Notes: generated by a model from the letters alone, not told the origin. DNA of 52,441 bases from Azospirillum soli (GCF_017876165.1 NZ_JAGINQ010000034.1:1-52441), one strand, 5' to 3'. Positions 31,862 through 41,399 are shown, counted from the first letter of the stretch. Made by a program: numbers and translations.

Positions 31862-33332
31862 CCTGCGGCCTTCTCTCCAGGGCGGCATCCTCGACCACCG
31901 GCAGGACGAGCGTGATCGCGGTGCCCCCCTCCGGCTCGCCGGCGATCTCCACGCTGCCGCCCGCCCATTCCAGCAGCCGCGCGATGGTCCACAAGCCGAG
32001 GCCCCGAGCGCCGGGCGATACGGCCCCGCCTTTGGCCCGCAGCACATCGGCCATCTCGGCGGGCAGGCCCGGCCCCTGGTCGCGCACGGTCAGCCGCAGA
32101 TGGCCGTCATCCCCCACGTTTGCCTCCAGCCGCACCTCGCCACCCACCGGCGACGCCCGGCTGGCGTTGAGCAACAGGTTCAGCGCCATCTGGCGGACGG
32201 CCGCGCCATCGACGCCGACCCAGCCGGGCAGATCGTTCTTCCAGACCAAGCGAAGGCGGCGGCGCTGGATGTCGTGCAACGCCAGATGGCGGACATCGTC
32301 CAGATCCTCCGGCGTCAGGCCGATGACGCCCGGCGCTTCCTTGTAGGCAAGCAACGCCGCGCGCACGACGGCGCCGATGCCCTTCAGGCCGCGCTCGACC
32401 AAACCGGCGGACTGCGACCGGATGCCCGGATCGTCGCCGTGGTGTTTCAGGGTGTCGAGCGCCATCAGCATGCCGCCCAGCGGGTTGTTGACCTCGTGCG
32501 CCATGCCGGACGCCAGCCGGCCGAGCAGCGCCAGCTTTTCCTCGGCGGCCAGCCGGGCGGCCAGCGCCTCGCGCTCGGCCAGAGCCTCGGCCATGGCGTT
32601 GAAGCGCCGGAACAGGCGGCCGAACTCGCTCCCCTCCCCGGCGATGAAGCGCGCCGGGATCGGCTCGACCCGGCCCGTGCGGATGCGCTCGACATAAGCG
32701 TCGAGCACGCGGATGGGCCGCAGCAGCCGGCGGACCAGAGCGTAGCCGAGCGCCGCAAGCGTCAGCGTCAGGCCGGCGTTGATCGCGACGAGCGTCGTCA
32801 GCGCATGCCGGCGCACGTCGAGCAAGCCGCCGATGTCCATCTCGACCAACACGGTGCCGAGCGGGACGCCGCCCGCCTCGACACGCCGGCGCGACCAGGC
32901 AAGCCGGCCGGGCTCGTCGATGACCAGTTCGTCGGGGGCCTCCAGACGCGGGCGCAACACGGCGGGAAGCGGCGCACCGACCGGAAAGGCCAGCGGATCG
33001 CTCGCCGCCAGCACGGAACCGTCGGGCAGCGTGACCAAGGCGAAGCGGGCAGCGGCGAACCGCGCGGCGATGCCCCCGTCACGCCGGCTGGTGCGGTCCA
33101 GCACGTCGAACGCCTCCCAAACATCCTGGCGGATGAGGTGCGGCTGCAGCGCCACCGCGAGACCGTCGAGGTGGGTGGCCGCAAGCTGGCGGAGATAGGC
33201 TCCCTGGTCCTCCTCCAGGCGCGCCAGCACGATCCAGGAAACGCCCGACGCCACGGCCGCCATCAGCCCGGCCACCAGCAACGGCACGGCAACGGTGAGC
33301 GGCCAGTTGGCTGGATGCGGCAGCCGTCTCAT
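31848..33332 (-). CDS. aioS: Sensor histidine kinase AioS
   Basis: A 494-residue membrane kinase. Two transmembrane segments (about residues 12-33 and 150-175) enclose a periplasmic sensor domain, followed by a HAMP-like linker, the phospho-accepting His in GMAHEVNNPLGG, the N-box (LNLLLNASRAS) and the G-box (DQGPGLP, GLGLWTIARLLE). It phosphorylates AioR when AioX reports arsenite. The start overlaps the aioX stop (ATGA). Third-party inputs such as phosphate cannot be excluded. Confidence 0.92.
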   Translation of the reverse strand: MRRLPHPANWPLTVAVPLLVAGLMAAVASGVSWIVLARLEEDQGAYLRQLAATHLDGLAVALQPHLIRQDVWEAFDVLDRTSRRDGGIAARFAAARFALVTLPDGSVLAASDPLAFPVGAPLPAVLRPRLEAPDELVIDEPGRLAWSRRRVEAGGVPLGTVLVEMDIGGLLDVRRHALTTLVAINAGLTLTLAALGYALVRRLLRPIRVLDAYVERIRTGRVEPIPARFIAGEGSEFGRLFRRFNAMAEALAEREALAARLAAEEKLALLGRLASGMAHEVNNPLGGMLMALDTLKHHGDDPGIRSQSAGLVERGLKGIGAVVRAALLAYKEAPGVIGLTPEDLDDVRHLALHDIQRRRLRLVWKNDLPGWVGVDGAAVRQMALNLLLNASRASPVGGEVRLEANVGDDGHLRLTVRDQGPGLPAEMADVLRAKGGAVSPGARGLGLWTIARLLEWAGGSVEIAGEPEGGTAITLVLPVVEDAALERRPQDAAA

Positions 33333-34225
33333 GCGTGCGTCCGCACGAAGTCGTGCATGGCGGTGATCGGATTGAAAAGCGTGCGCGGCGCGGTCTGGAA
33401 TCCGTCGAGCCGCAGCATGTCCAGCACCTCGCACCCGTCGGGATGGTCCCGCATGGAGGTGAGCGCCGCCCCGAACGCCCGCAGGGCCGGAGCGTCCTCG
33501 CGCGCGGTCAAGCAGGCGACCGGCGGAAAGCCCAGCCACTCCGAACGGCGGACCACCCGCGTGTTCGCCACCAGCTCGGGTTCCACCTCGGCCATCACCT
33601 CCCAGACGTAGCCGTCCACGCTGCCGCTCTGCGCCAGTCCGGAGGCGACCGCCCGCACCACGTTGCGGTGCCCGTAGGTGAAGAAGAAGCGGCGGAAAAA
33701 GCTGGCCGGGGTCTCGCGCCGCATGGCCAGCTCGTACCGCGTCACCAGGAATCCCGAGTTGCTGTCGGGGTCCGAAAAGGCGTGCACGCCGCCTCGCAAG
33801 CCCTCGACGTCCGTGGCGGTCTCGCGCGCGTTGGCGATGAGGTAGGACTGGTAGAGCGGTCGCCCGTGGTAGACGGGCACCGCGACGAGCGAGAGCTGGT
33901 CGCGGTACTGGACAAACGGAAAGCCGCAGATCCAGGCGGCGTCCAGTTGCCCGGCCAGCAACAGCGTCGTGATCTCCTGGTAGGTGCGGCGCTGGACCAG
34001 CGCCACCGGCTGCGTGAGCCGAGCGGTGAGGTGGCGTTCCAGCGCGCCGAGGAGCCGGGCGTCTGAATCAAGGAAGACGGGCGTCAGCCCGAAACGGAAC
34101 ATCGTCTGTGCACGCACAGGCGGTGCGGCAAGGCTGGCGCCGGCCGCGCACAGGCTTCCCAGCACGCGACGGCGATTCCATCCCCGTTCACGAGCGATGC
34201 ACGGCGCCTGGGTCCGGGCCGGCAT
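33329..34225 (-). CDS. aioX: Periplasmic arsenite-binding protein AioX
   Basis: A 298-residue periplasmic protein of the PhnD/phosphonate-binding family. The N-terminus has a Tat-like signal (RRRVLGSLCAAGASLAAPPVRA). The conserved cysteine in DAAWICGFPF matches the residue reported as essential for arsenite binding in Agrobacterium AioX. It is the first gene of aioXSR and should present arsenite to the AioS sensor domain. The gene order is the usual one, but its targets aioBA lie 30 kb away with other functions in between. Confidence 0.9.
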   Translation of the reverse strand: MPARTQAPCIARERGWNRRRVLGSLCAAGASLAAPPVRAQTMFRFGLTPVFLDSDARLLGALERHLTARLTQPVALVQRRTYQEITTLLLAGQLDAAWICGFPFVQYRDQLSLVAVPVYHGRPLYQSYLIANARETATDVEGLRGGVHAFSDPDSNSGFLVTRYELAMRRETPASFFRRFFFTYGHRNVVRAVASGLAQSGSVDGYVWEVMAEVEPELVANTRVVRRSEWLGFPPVACLTAREDAPALRAFGAALTSMRDHPDGCEVLDMLRLDGFQTAPRTLFNPITAMHDFVRTHA

Positions 34226-34408
34226 GGCATTCTCCCTAAACCAGCCATCGGTTCACGATGCCGGCACAGTCTGCGCGGCGCTTCGCCCCGGTTGGCCACC
34301 GCCCCTCGTTGTGAAGAACGGATGTTTATCTACCGCCAGAACTCTACGCCACGCCCGCCAAAGCGGCAACAACTCCTTGAAAATCATCCATTTGTAGGCA
34401 CGACCGAC

Positions 34409-35350
34409 TCAGCCGCATTTGGCGTTCCCCAAGACGCAGAAGCGGCTGCAATGCGGGTGGCTCAACCACACCCGCCGACGCGCCTCGGCGAGGCTGGTGC
34501 CGCAACGGAAGCGTTCATCGTCCGCGATGAGCGTGCAGGCCATCACCTCCGCCCGGTCGGCGCCGCGCCGGCGCACCACCATGCGCGACGACGCGCACAT
34601 CATGGCCTGCGGCCGGACGCCGAGAAGGTCCCAGCAGCTCTCGGCGATTTCCGGTACGGCCGCGCTGCCGTCCATCTCCGGAAACAGCACCAGTTGCCGT
34701 GGATCGTCGGCATCCAGCGACAAGCACTGTTCCGCGAACATGGCGGCGTAGCCCCGGCGCAGTTCCTCCTCGTTCTGACCGAAGGCGAGCCGCCCGGCCA
34801 CAGCGACGCGGGCTCCGGTGCCGGACAGCCAGCGCAGCCCTTCCAGCGCCCAAGCGAAGGTGCCGGGGCCGCGCTCCGCCTCGTGCCGTGCCGAATTGAA
34901 GTGGTCGAGCGAGACCCGGAAGCCCAGCCGCGCCCCGAACCGCGCGGCCAACTCGGTGATGGCCGCGCGGTGGACCGTCAGGGGGCGCGTGGCGTTGGTC
35001 AGGACCAGCGCGTCCAACCCACGCCCCAGCGCGTCCGCTAGCATGGCCGTCAGGTCGCGGTTGACGAAGGGCTCCCCGCCGGTGAAGCCGACCTCACGCA
35101 GGTCTGGAGCCTCATGCACCGCCTCGTCGAGGAAGCGCCCCACCTCTTCGGCCGTAAGGTGGACCAGCGCGTCGTTGCGCGGCGACGACTCGATGTAGCA
35201 ATGCCCGCAGGCCAAGTTACACAGCGTTCCGGTGTTGAACCACAGCGTCGTCAGTGCGTCGGGCGCCACCGACGCGCGCGGGCGGCCATCGGCGGTCCAA
35301 AGGGGATCGCGGAACCTGGGGCCTATCGCGCCACCGACGATTCCATCCAT
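34409..35350 (-). CDS. Radical SAM protein with C-terminal cysteine-rich region
   Basis: A 313-residue radical SAM enzyme. The SAM-cluster motif is CNLACGHC (residues 43-50), followed by GGEPF and a triose-phosphate-isomerase-like barrel. The C-terminus has additional cysteines (MMCASS, MACTLIA, HCSRFCVLGNAKCG) that could bind a second cluster, as in SPASM or twitch proteins. It is neither ArsS nor ArsL by motif. It lies two bases after the sterol-desaturase-family gene, so the two probably act on the same substrate. The substrate is unknown. Confidence 0.75.
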   Translation of the reverse strand: MDGIVGGAIGPRFRDPLWTADGRPRASVAPDALTTLWFNTGTLCNLACGHCYIESSPRNDALVHLTAEEVGRFLDEAVHEAPDLREVGFTGGEPFVNRDLTAMLADALGRGLDALVLTNATRPLTVHRAAITELAARFGARLGFRVSLDHFNSARHEAERGPGTFAWALEGLRWLSGTGARVAVAGRLAFGQNEEELRRGYAAMFAEQCLSLDADDPRQLVLFPEMDGSAAVPEIAESCWDLLGVRPQAMMCASSRMVVRRRGADRAEVMACTLIADDERFRCGTSLAEARRRVWLSHPHCSRFCVLGNAKCG

Positions 35351-35352
35351 GG

Positions 35353-36222
35353 CTACGCGCTTTGCGGCTGTGGCGGGGCAACCCCGATGCTGGAAGCTTC
35401 GGATGGTTCCTCCTCCTTACGAAAGCTGTAGGCGCCGAGCCGGCCCCGGAACGGCAGCACCAGCAGGTGGAGCAGGCCGAGCTGGGCCTGATCGCGGAAC
35501 TCGGCCAAGCCCAAGGGCACGCGCTCGTGCCCAGCCGCCGGAGGCGCGTGATGCGCGGTGCCGCAAAGACGGTCCCACACCGACAGGAAAAAGCCGAAAT
35601 TGGTGTTGGTCTCCTCCGGCACGATGGAGTGGTGAACGCGGTGCATGTCCGGCGTGCACACCACCCAGCGCAGCGTGGTGTCCAGCTTGCCCGGCATGCG
35701 GATGTTGCCGTGGGTGAAAACCGCCGCTCCGTTCAGCACAGCCTCGAAGGTGACGACCACCCAGGGATCGGCGCCGATGGCCGCGACGACGGCGGCCTTG
35801 TAGACCAGCGACACGAGGATCTCGATAGGGTGGAAGCGCAGGCCCGAGGTCAGGTCGATGTCCAGGTCCGCGTGGTGCACCCGATGCAGCCGCCAGAACA
35901 CCGGCAGCGCGTGCGACATGACGTGTTGCAGGTAGATGGCGAAGTCCAGGACCAGGAAGGCCGCCACCGCCTCCGCCCACCACGGCAGGTCGAGCGCGTT
36001 GAACAGACCCCAGCCGTGTTCTTGCGCGTACAGCGCCGTCGCGAAGGCCAGCGCCCCGACGGTCAGACGCTGCACCACCACGTCGACGACGATGAGGCCC
36101 AGGTTGATGCCCCAGCGTCGCCATTTGCTCTCGGTCGGGGGGCGCTTCGGAAAGGCCGCTTCGAGCAGGGCCACGATGGCGAAGATGCCGAGGAAGATCC
36201 CCAGGCGGACGGCGGCTTCCAT
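35353..36222 (-). CDS. Sterol desaturase / fatty acid hydroxylase family membrane protein
   Basis: A 289-residue membrane di-iron oxygenase of the fatty-acid-hydroxylase superfamily. The histidine clusters are HVMSH, HRVHH and a second HRVHH, ordered as in the family, among four or five hydrophobic segments. It would hydroxylate or desaturate a lipid. The radical SAM gene follows almost without gap and a double rhodanese precedes it. Similar pairs occur elsewhere near arsenic genes as far as I recall, but the role is undefined. Confidence 0.82.
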   Translation of the reverse strand: MEAAVRLGIFLGIFAIVALLEAAFPKRPPTESKWRRWGINLGLIVVDVVVQRLTVGALAFATALYAQEHGWGLFNALDLPWWAEAVAAFLVLDFAIYLQHVMSHALPVFWRLHRVHHADLDIDLTSGLRFHPIEILVSLVYKAAVVAAIGADPWVVVTFEAVLNGAAVFTHGNIRMPGKLDTTLRWVVCTPDMHRVHHSIVPEETNTNFGFFLSVWDRLCGTAHHAPPAAGHERVPLGLAEFRDQAQLGLLHLLVLPFRGRLGAYSFRKEEEPSEASSIGVAPPQPQSA

Positions 36223-36288
36223 GGAATGCTCCGGAGACAGGCTGCGGGCCGAATGGCGGGTTGACCGGTGTCCGGCCCGCCGCGACGA

Positions 36289-37239
36289 TCAGTTCTGCGT
36301 GACGAGCGGGTACTGATCCGGCGGCGCGGCCGACCAGTCCCACATCGAACCGGCGTAGTTGCGCGCCGTGTAGCCGAGGTCGTTCAGCACCGTGGTGAAC
36401 CAGCCCGAACGGATGCCGCCGGTGCAGTAGGAGACGATGCTGGTGTCCTTCGACACCCCCTTGGAGGCCAGCAGCTTTTCGATCTCCGCGCGGGGCAGCA
36501 GCTTGCCGTCCTTGTCCAGGAAGTCCCGGTACCAGATGTGCTTGGCGCCCGGCACATGGCCGCCGCGGGTCTCGCCGTAGGGCGTCTTGCCCTCGTACTC
36601 GCGCGGCTCGCGGGCGTCGATCACCACGAGACCCGGCGCGCCCAGCGACGCCTTCAGATCCTCGCGCTTGATCTCGAAACGGTCGGTGCGCTGCACGACG
36701 AAGTCGCCCTTGGCGGCGGCTTGCACCGGCAGAGGGCCGTCCTTCAGCAGCGCCGGCAGCCCGCCATCCACCAGCACCGCCTTGCCGTGCCCCAGCGTGC
36801 GCAGGGTCCAGACGATGCGGCCGTCCTCGCCCCAGCCCTTCACCGGGTCGGCCACGGCGACCACCGGCTTGTCCTTGGACACGCCCAGCGCTTGCAGCTT
36901 GGCGGTGAGCACGGTGTCGTCGGCGATCAGACGGCCCTTGGTCGGCAGGTTCGGCTCCGACAGGTCTTGCCAGACCAGAACCGAGGCTCCGGGCAGCGGC
37001 TCCGCCGCCTTCAGCTTCGGGTCGCGGGCGTCCAGGGCCACGGCGCCGGCCGCGATCAGGTCCCGCGCCGCCTTTGGCGTCACCAGCCAGTCCCGCTCAT
37101 AGGCGATGGCTGCGCCGTTGGTCGCCGCTTCCGTGGCAAGCGCCGGACGGGCGGCCAGATGAGGGGCGGCCAGGACGCCGGCCGTCAGCAGCGCGGCAAG
37201 AGAAAGCCGCGCCAACACGGGGGAAACTCCGAAAGCCAT
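36289..37239 (-). CDS. Exported tandem rhodanese (thiosulfate sulfurtransferase-like)
   Basis: A 316-residue protein with a signal peptide (hydrophobic residues about 8-28, ALA-T cleavage region) and two rhodanese domains. The second keeps the active-site cysteine in YCTGGIRS; the first has Asp instead (AVADPVKG) and is structural. It transfers sulfane sulfur in the periplasm. Thiolation of arsenicals or cyanide/thiosulfate handling are possible roles. The ATG at 37239 has a better-placed GAGAGG than the one at 37251. First gene of the operon with the hydroxylase and radical SAM genes. Confidence 0.85.
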   Translation of the reverse strand: MAFGVSPVLARLSLAALLTAGVLAAPHLAARPALATEAATNGAAIAYERDWLVTPKAARDLIAAGAVALDARDPKLKAAEPLPGASVLVWQDLSEPNLPTKGRLIADDTVLTAKLQALGVSKDKPVVAVADPVKGWGEDGRIVWTLRTLGHGKAVLVDGGLPALLKDGPLPVQAAAKGDFVVQRTDRFEIKREDLKASLGAPGLVVIDAREPREYEGKTPYGETRGGHVPGAKHIWYRDFLDKDGKLLPRAEIEKLLASKGVSKDTSIVSYCTGGIRSGWFTTVLNDLGYTARNYAGSMWDWSAAPPDQYPLVTQN

Positions 37240-37397
37240 GCACCTCTCCATTCTCCGGCAACCGCCCGAAGGCCGATGCCATAACCCTATTTAATAAGTA
37301 GAGAACTGATGATGCATTCAGCGGCGCAACCGGTCAATGAATATTAGATTTATAGACTATTATGCGCTTTCGATGTCGCCCCTCGCCACGCGGGCCC

Positions 37398-37919
37398 TCA
37401 CGCAACGTCGGCGTCCGTCCGATGGATTCGGCCGATCTCGTCCAGGCGGCGCTTCAGCGTCAAACGGTCCAGGCTGTCGATGCGCAGGCTCGCGAAAATC
37501 TTGATCCGGTTGTCCAGCTCCAGATAGACGCGCCGGAAGGCCCTCATCCGCTGTTCGTCCGTGCCGACCATCTCCACCGGGTCCTCGACGCCCCAGTGCG
37601 CGGTCATCGGCTGGCCCGGCCAGACCGGACAGGGCTCCCCGGCCGCCTTGTCGCAGACGGTGAAGACGAAGTCGAGCGCCGGGCTGCCGGGCCGCGCGAA
37701 CTCGTTCCAGTCCTTGCTGCGCAGACCGTCCACCGGATGGTTGAAGCGGTGCAGCAGGTCGAGCGCCATCGGGTCCACCACGCCGCGCGGCATGCTGCCC
37801 GCCGAAAAGGCATTGAAACGCCCATTCGACCAGCGGCGCATGAGGCATTCCGCCATGATGCTGCGCGCCGAATTGCCGGTGCAAAGGAACAGCACGTTGT
37901 AGGTCTTCTCGGGCGTCAT
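37398..37919 (-). CDS. arsC: Arsenate reductase ArsC, LMW-PTP (thioredoxin) type
   Basis: A 173-residue arsenate reductase of the low-molecular-weight phosphatase fold. The anion-binding P-loop is CTGNSARS near the N-terminus, a second cysteine is in FTVCDKAAGEPCP, and the general-acid Asp is in a VEDPVE segment. It reduces As(V) to As(III) for export by Acr3. The ATG at 37919 has GGAGA six bases upstream. It is the last gene of the arsR-gapdh-arsJ-acr3-arsC run, but 126 bp after acr3 with its own operator-like repeat. Confidence 0.92.
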   Translation of the reverse strand: MTPEKTYNVLFLCTGNSARSIMAECLMRRWSNGRFNAFSAGSMPRGVVDPMALDLLHRFNHPVDGLRSKDWNEFARPGSPALDFVFTVCDKAAGEPCPVWPGQPMTAHWGVEDPVEMVGTDEQRMRAFRRVYLELDNRIKIFASLRIDSLDRLTLKRRLDEIGRIHRTDADVA

Positions 37920-37946
37920 GCCGGTCTCCACAGCGGTCCTTATTAT

Positions 37947-37970
37947 TTCGATATTTGTTTGATTATCGAA
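37947..37970. promoter_or_regulatory. Operator-like inverted repeat upstream of arsC
   Basis: TTCGATA (37947-37953) and TATCGAA (37964-37970) form a perfect 7-bp inverted repeat with a ten-base AT-rich spacer in the acr3-arsC gap. This is typical in size and composition for an ArsR/SmtB site and suggests arsC can be transcribed separately. Confidence 0.55.
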
Positions 37971-38045
37971 TACAACACACTGGGTCAAGCGCGCGGGCCG
38001 AGCGCAACAAAAGGTTCATCCAGCCCGCCGCGTCAGGAACCGTCG

Positions 38046-39119
38046 TCAGGCTTTCCGCTCATACCAATCCTTCGTCGCGGTCACGATCCGCACGACGGAG
38101 AGCATCACCGGCACCTCGACCAGCACGCCGACGACGGTGGCGAGCGCAGCGCCGGACTGCAGGCCGAACAGGCTGATGGCCGCCGCGACCGACAGTTCAA
38201 AGAAATTGGACGCGCCGATCAGCGCGCCGGGCGCCGCCACGCACCACGCAACGCCAAAGCGCCGCGCCAGCCAGTAGGCCAGCCCGGCATTGAAGTACAC
38301 CTGGATCAGGATCGGGACCGCCAGGAGCAGAATGACCAAGGGCTGCGCCAGCACCTGCTCCCCCTGAAAGCCGAACAGCAGCACCAGCGTCGCCAGCAGC
38401 GACACCAGCGACACCGGCTGGAACCGCCCGAGCACGCGCTGGAGCGCCGCCTCCCCACCCGACACCAGCAGGCTGCGTCGCCACAGGTGCGCCGCGATGA
38501 CCGGGATCACGATGTACAGCACGACCGATAGCAGCAGCGTGTCCCAGGGCACCGTGATCGACGCCACGCCCAGCAGCAACCCGACGATGGGCGCGAAGGC
38601 GACCACCATGATCAGGTCGTTCAGGGCCACTTGGCTCAGCGTGTAGTGCGGCTCGCCCCCACACAGGTTCGACCAGACGAAGACCATCGCCGTGCAGGGG
38701 GCGGCGGCGAGCAGGATCAGCCCGGCGATGTAGCCGTCGATCTGATCGGCGGGCAGCAGCGTGCGGAACAGCGTGGCGATGAACAGCCAGCCCAGCAGCG
38801 CCATGGAGAACGGCTTGACCGCCCAGTTGACGAACAGCGTCACGCCGATGCCGCGCCAGTGCTCCCTCACTTGGTGCAGCGCGCCAAAGTCGATCTTCAG
38901 CAGCATGGGCACGATCATCAGCCAGACCAGCACCGCCACCGGCAGGTTGACCTTGGCGACCTCGGCCGCCGCGATCACGGAGAACACACCCGGCATCAGG
39001 TGCCCCAGCGCGATCCCCGCAACGATGCACAGCGCCACCCACAGGCTGAGGTAACGCTCGAAGACACCGAGCGCCGCAGCACCCCGCTCACGCGTGTCGA
39101 GGTCGGTTTGCGCGCTCAT
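38046..39119 (-). CDS. acr3: Arsenite efflux permease Acr3 (second copy)
   Basis: A 357-residue ten-segment Acr3 transporter with the same landmarks as the copy at 23931 (LVWLMIVPMLLKIDF, AAPCTAMVFVW, ALIGASNFFELSVA). It exports As(III) generated by ArsC. It lies 22 bp after arsJ in the minus-strand operon. High similarity between the two Acr3 proteins, and between the two linked ArsR proteins, suggests duplication of an arsR-acr3 unit within the island. Confidence 0.94.
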   Translation of the reverse strand: MSAQTDLDTRERGAAALGVFERYLSLWVALCIVAGIALGHLMPGVFSVIAAAEVAKVNLPVAVLVWLMIVPMLLKIDFGALHQVREHWRGIGVTLFVNWAVKPFSMALLGWLFIATLFRTLLPADQIDGYIAGLILLAAAPCTAMVFVWSNLCGGEPHYTLSQVALNDLIMVVAFAPIVGLLLGVASITVPWDTLLLSVVLYIVIPVIAAHLWRRSLLVSGGEAALQRVLGRFQPVSLVSLLATLVLLFGFQGEQVLAQPLVILLLAVPILIQVYFNAGLAYWLARRFGVAWCVAAPGALIGASNFFELSVAAAISLFGLQSGAALATVVGVLVEVPVMLSVVRIVTATKDWYERKA

Positions 39120-39141
39120 GGATCTGTGCTCCGGATCGGTT

Positions 39142-40383
39142 TCAACGGGGGTCGGGAAGGGCCGCGAGGGCGGCGGACGGCCTCTCGGCGGGTAGCCGCA
39201 GGGCAATGAGGAAGGACGCGGCGACCAGCGCCCCGGCCACCAGCAGACAGCCGATGACGCCACCCCATTGATACGACAGGCCGCTGAGCAACGAGCCCGC
39301 CAGCCGTCCGCCGGCATTGGCCATGTAGTAGAAGCCAACGTTCAGCGCGACCTTGTCGGCGTCGGTGTAGGCCAGGATCAGATAAGAGTGCACCGAGGAG
39401 TTCACGGCGAAGGCCACGCCGAACAGCCCCAGCCCGACCATAGCGCTCACCGCCGGATCGAGCCCCGCCGCCAGCGCGGCCGCCAGCCCGAGCGGAATCA
39501 GCGCCAGGACCAGAGCCCAGGCGCGCGCCGCCCGCACCTCCGCCGACACGCCATCGGGAGAGCGCGCGACGAGGCCCGGCGCCGCCGCCTGCACCACGCC
39601 GTAGCCAATCACCCAGGCGGCCAGAAAGGCCCCGACCTCCGCCGCCGACCAGCCGAGTTGGCTGGCCAGGAACACCGGCACGCCGACCACGAACCAGACG
39701 TCGCGCGCCCCGAACAGAAAGAAACGCGCCGCCGCCATCCGATTGACGGCCGGCGTCTTGGACAGCAGTTGAGTGAACTTCACCTTCGCCTTCGACCGGC
39801 CAAAGTCGCCGCGCAGCAGCAGCGCCGAGACCAGCAGCACGAGTGCCAGCCCGGCCGCCATGGCCCACAGCCCACCCCGGAAGCCCAGGACGGACAGCAG
39901 CAGGCCGCCCAGGAAGAACCCCACCCCCTTCAACGCGTTCTTCGACCCGGTCAGCAGGGCGACCCAGCGGAACAGGGCGCCGCTCTTGTCCTCCGGCACC
40001 ACCAGCTTGATGGCGCTCTTAGACGACATCTTGGTCAGGTCCTTGGCGATCCCGGCCAAGCCCTGCGCGGCCACGACGTAGGTGACCGACAGCACCATCG
40101 TCCAATCCGGATCGACCAGCGACAGCATCAGCAGCGCCGCCACCTGCAAGGCCAACCCGGCGAACAGCGTCACCTTCAGCCCCAGCCGGCTGCCGACCCA
40201 GCCCCCCACCAGATTGGTGACGATGCCGAAGAACTCGTACAGCACGAACAGGAAGGCCAGTTGGAAGGGCGTGTAGCCCAGCGCGTTGAAGTGCAGCAGC
40301 ACCAGCATGCGCAACGCGCCGTCGGTCAGCGTGAAGCCCCAGTAGGCCGCCGTGACGATGGCGTAGTTGCGCAGGTCGTTCAT
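39142..40383 (-). CDS. arsJ: ArsJ, 1-arseno-3-phosphoglycerate exporter (MFS)
   Basis: A 413-residue major-facilitator protein with about twelve hydrophobic segments and the ArsJ N-terminus NYAIVTAAYWGFTLTDGALRML. It exports 1-arseno-3-phosphoglycerate, which then decays to arsenate outside, giving arsenate resistance. It overlaps the upstream GAPDH gene by ATGA, the usual pairing. Membrane orientation and residues are consistent with a functional protein. Confidence 0.95.
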   Translation of the reverse strand: MNDLRNYAIVTAAYWGFTLTDGALRMLVLLHFNALGYTPFQLAFLFVLYEFFGIVTNLVGGWVGSRLGLKVTLFAGLALQVAALLMLSLVDPDWTMVLSVTYVVAAQGLAGIAKDLTKMSSKSAIKLVVPEDKSGALFRWVALLTGSKNALKGVGFFLGGLLLSVLGFRGGLWAMAAGLALVLLVSALLLRGDFGRSKAKVKFTQLLSKTPAVNRMAAARFFLFGARDVWFVVGVPVFLASQLGWSAAEVGAFLAAWVIGYGVVQAAAPGLVARSPDGVSAEVRAARAWALVLALIPLGLAAALAAGLDPAVSAMVGLGLFGVAFAVNSSVHSYLILAYTDADKVALNVGFYYMANAGGRLAGSLLSGLSYQWGGVIGCLLVAGALVAASFLIALRLPAERPSAALAALPDPR

Positions 40384-41387
40384 AGGGAACGCGCCACCTT
40401 GGCGGTCAGCTCGGCGAGGCGGTTGGCATAGCCCATCTCGTTGTCGTACCAGGCGATGAGCTTCACCTGCGTGCCGTCCACGACCATGGTGGACAGCGCA
40501 TCCACGATGGACGAGCGCGGGTCGGAACGGAAATCGACGGACACCAGGGGCCGCTCCTCGTAGCCGAGAATGCCGGCCAGCGGGCCGGACGCCGCCTTGA
40601 ACAGCGCGTTGACCTCCGCCGCCGAGGTCGGCCGCGCCACCTCGAACACGCAGTCGGTGATGGAGGCGTTCAGCAGCGGCACACGCACCGCCATGCCGTT
40701 CAGCTTGCCCTTCAGTTCGGGATAGATCAGCGCGATGGCCGTCGCCGATCCGGTGGAGGTCGGCACCAGCGACGTCAGCGCCGAACGCGCCCGGCGCAGA
40801 TCCTTATGCGGGGCGTCCACGATGACCTGCGTGTTGGTGACGTCGTGGATGGTGGTGATGGCGCCGTGGCGGATGCCCAGCCCCTCGTGGATCACCTTCA
40901 CCACCGGAGCGAGGCAGTTGGTCGTGCAGGACGCCGCCGTGACGAGGTCGTGCTCGGCGGGATCATAGAGGTGGTCGTTGATGCCCATGACGATGTTGAG
41001 CGCGCCCGGCGTCTTGACCGGCGCGGCCACCACCACCTTGCGCGCGCCGTTCTCGAAATGCGGACGGTTCGCGTCGGTGGTGACGAACTTGCCGGAGCTT
41101 TCAATGACCAGCTCGACCCCGAGGTCGCGCCAGGGAATGTTGGCCGGCTTGCCGTGCTCGGTGAAGCCGACGCGGCGGCCGTCCACGGCAAGGTGGTCCT
41201 CACCGGCCGACACCGGCACCGGCCAGCGGCCATGCACGCTGTCGAACTCGATCAGATGGGCGGCGGCGGCGGGTCCGCCCTTCACCTCGTTGATGTGCAC
41301 CACCTCGAAGGCCGGGTTGCCATGGGCGGCGCGGAAGGCGAGCCTGCCCATGCGGCCGAAGCCGTTGATGCCGACACGTATCGTCAT
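40380..41387 (-). CDS. Arsenic-operon glyceraldehyde-3-phosphate dehydrogenase
   Basis: A 335-residue GAPDH with the NAD-binding GINGFGRMGRL, the catalytic SCTTNC and the C-terminal WYDNEMGYANRL. In ars operons this enzyme uses arsenate in place of phosphate to form 1-arseno-3-phosphoglycerate, which ArsJ exports. Overlap with arsJ and 12-bp distance from arsR support that role over glycolysis. All catalytic residues appear present. Confidence 0.94.
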   Translation of the reverse strand: MTIRVGINGFGRMGRLAFRAAHGNPAFEVVHINEVKGGPAAAAHLIEFDSVHGRWPVPVSAGEDHLAVDGRRVGFTEHGKPANIPWRDLGVELVIESSGKFVTTDANRPHFENGARKVVVAAPVKTPGALNIVMGINDHLYDPAEHDLVTAASCTTNCLAPVVKVIHEGLGIRHGAITTIHDVTNTQVIVDAPHKDLRRARSALTSLVPTSTGSATAIALIYPELKGKLNGMAVRVPLLNASITDCVFEVARPTSAAEVNALFKAASGPLAGILGYEERPLVSVDFRSDPRSSIVDALSTMVVDGTQVKLIAWYDNEMGYANRLAELTAKVARSL

Positions 41388-41399
41388 GGATCGTCCCTG

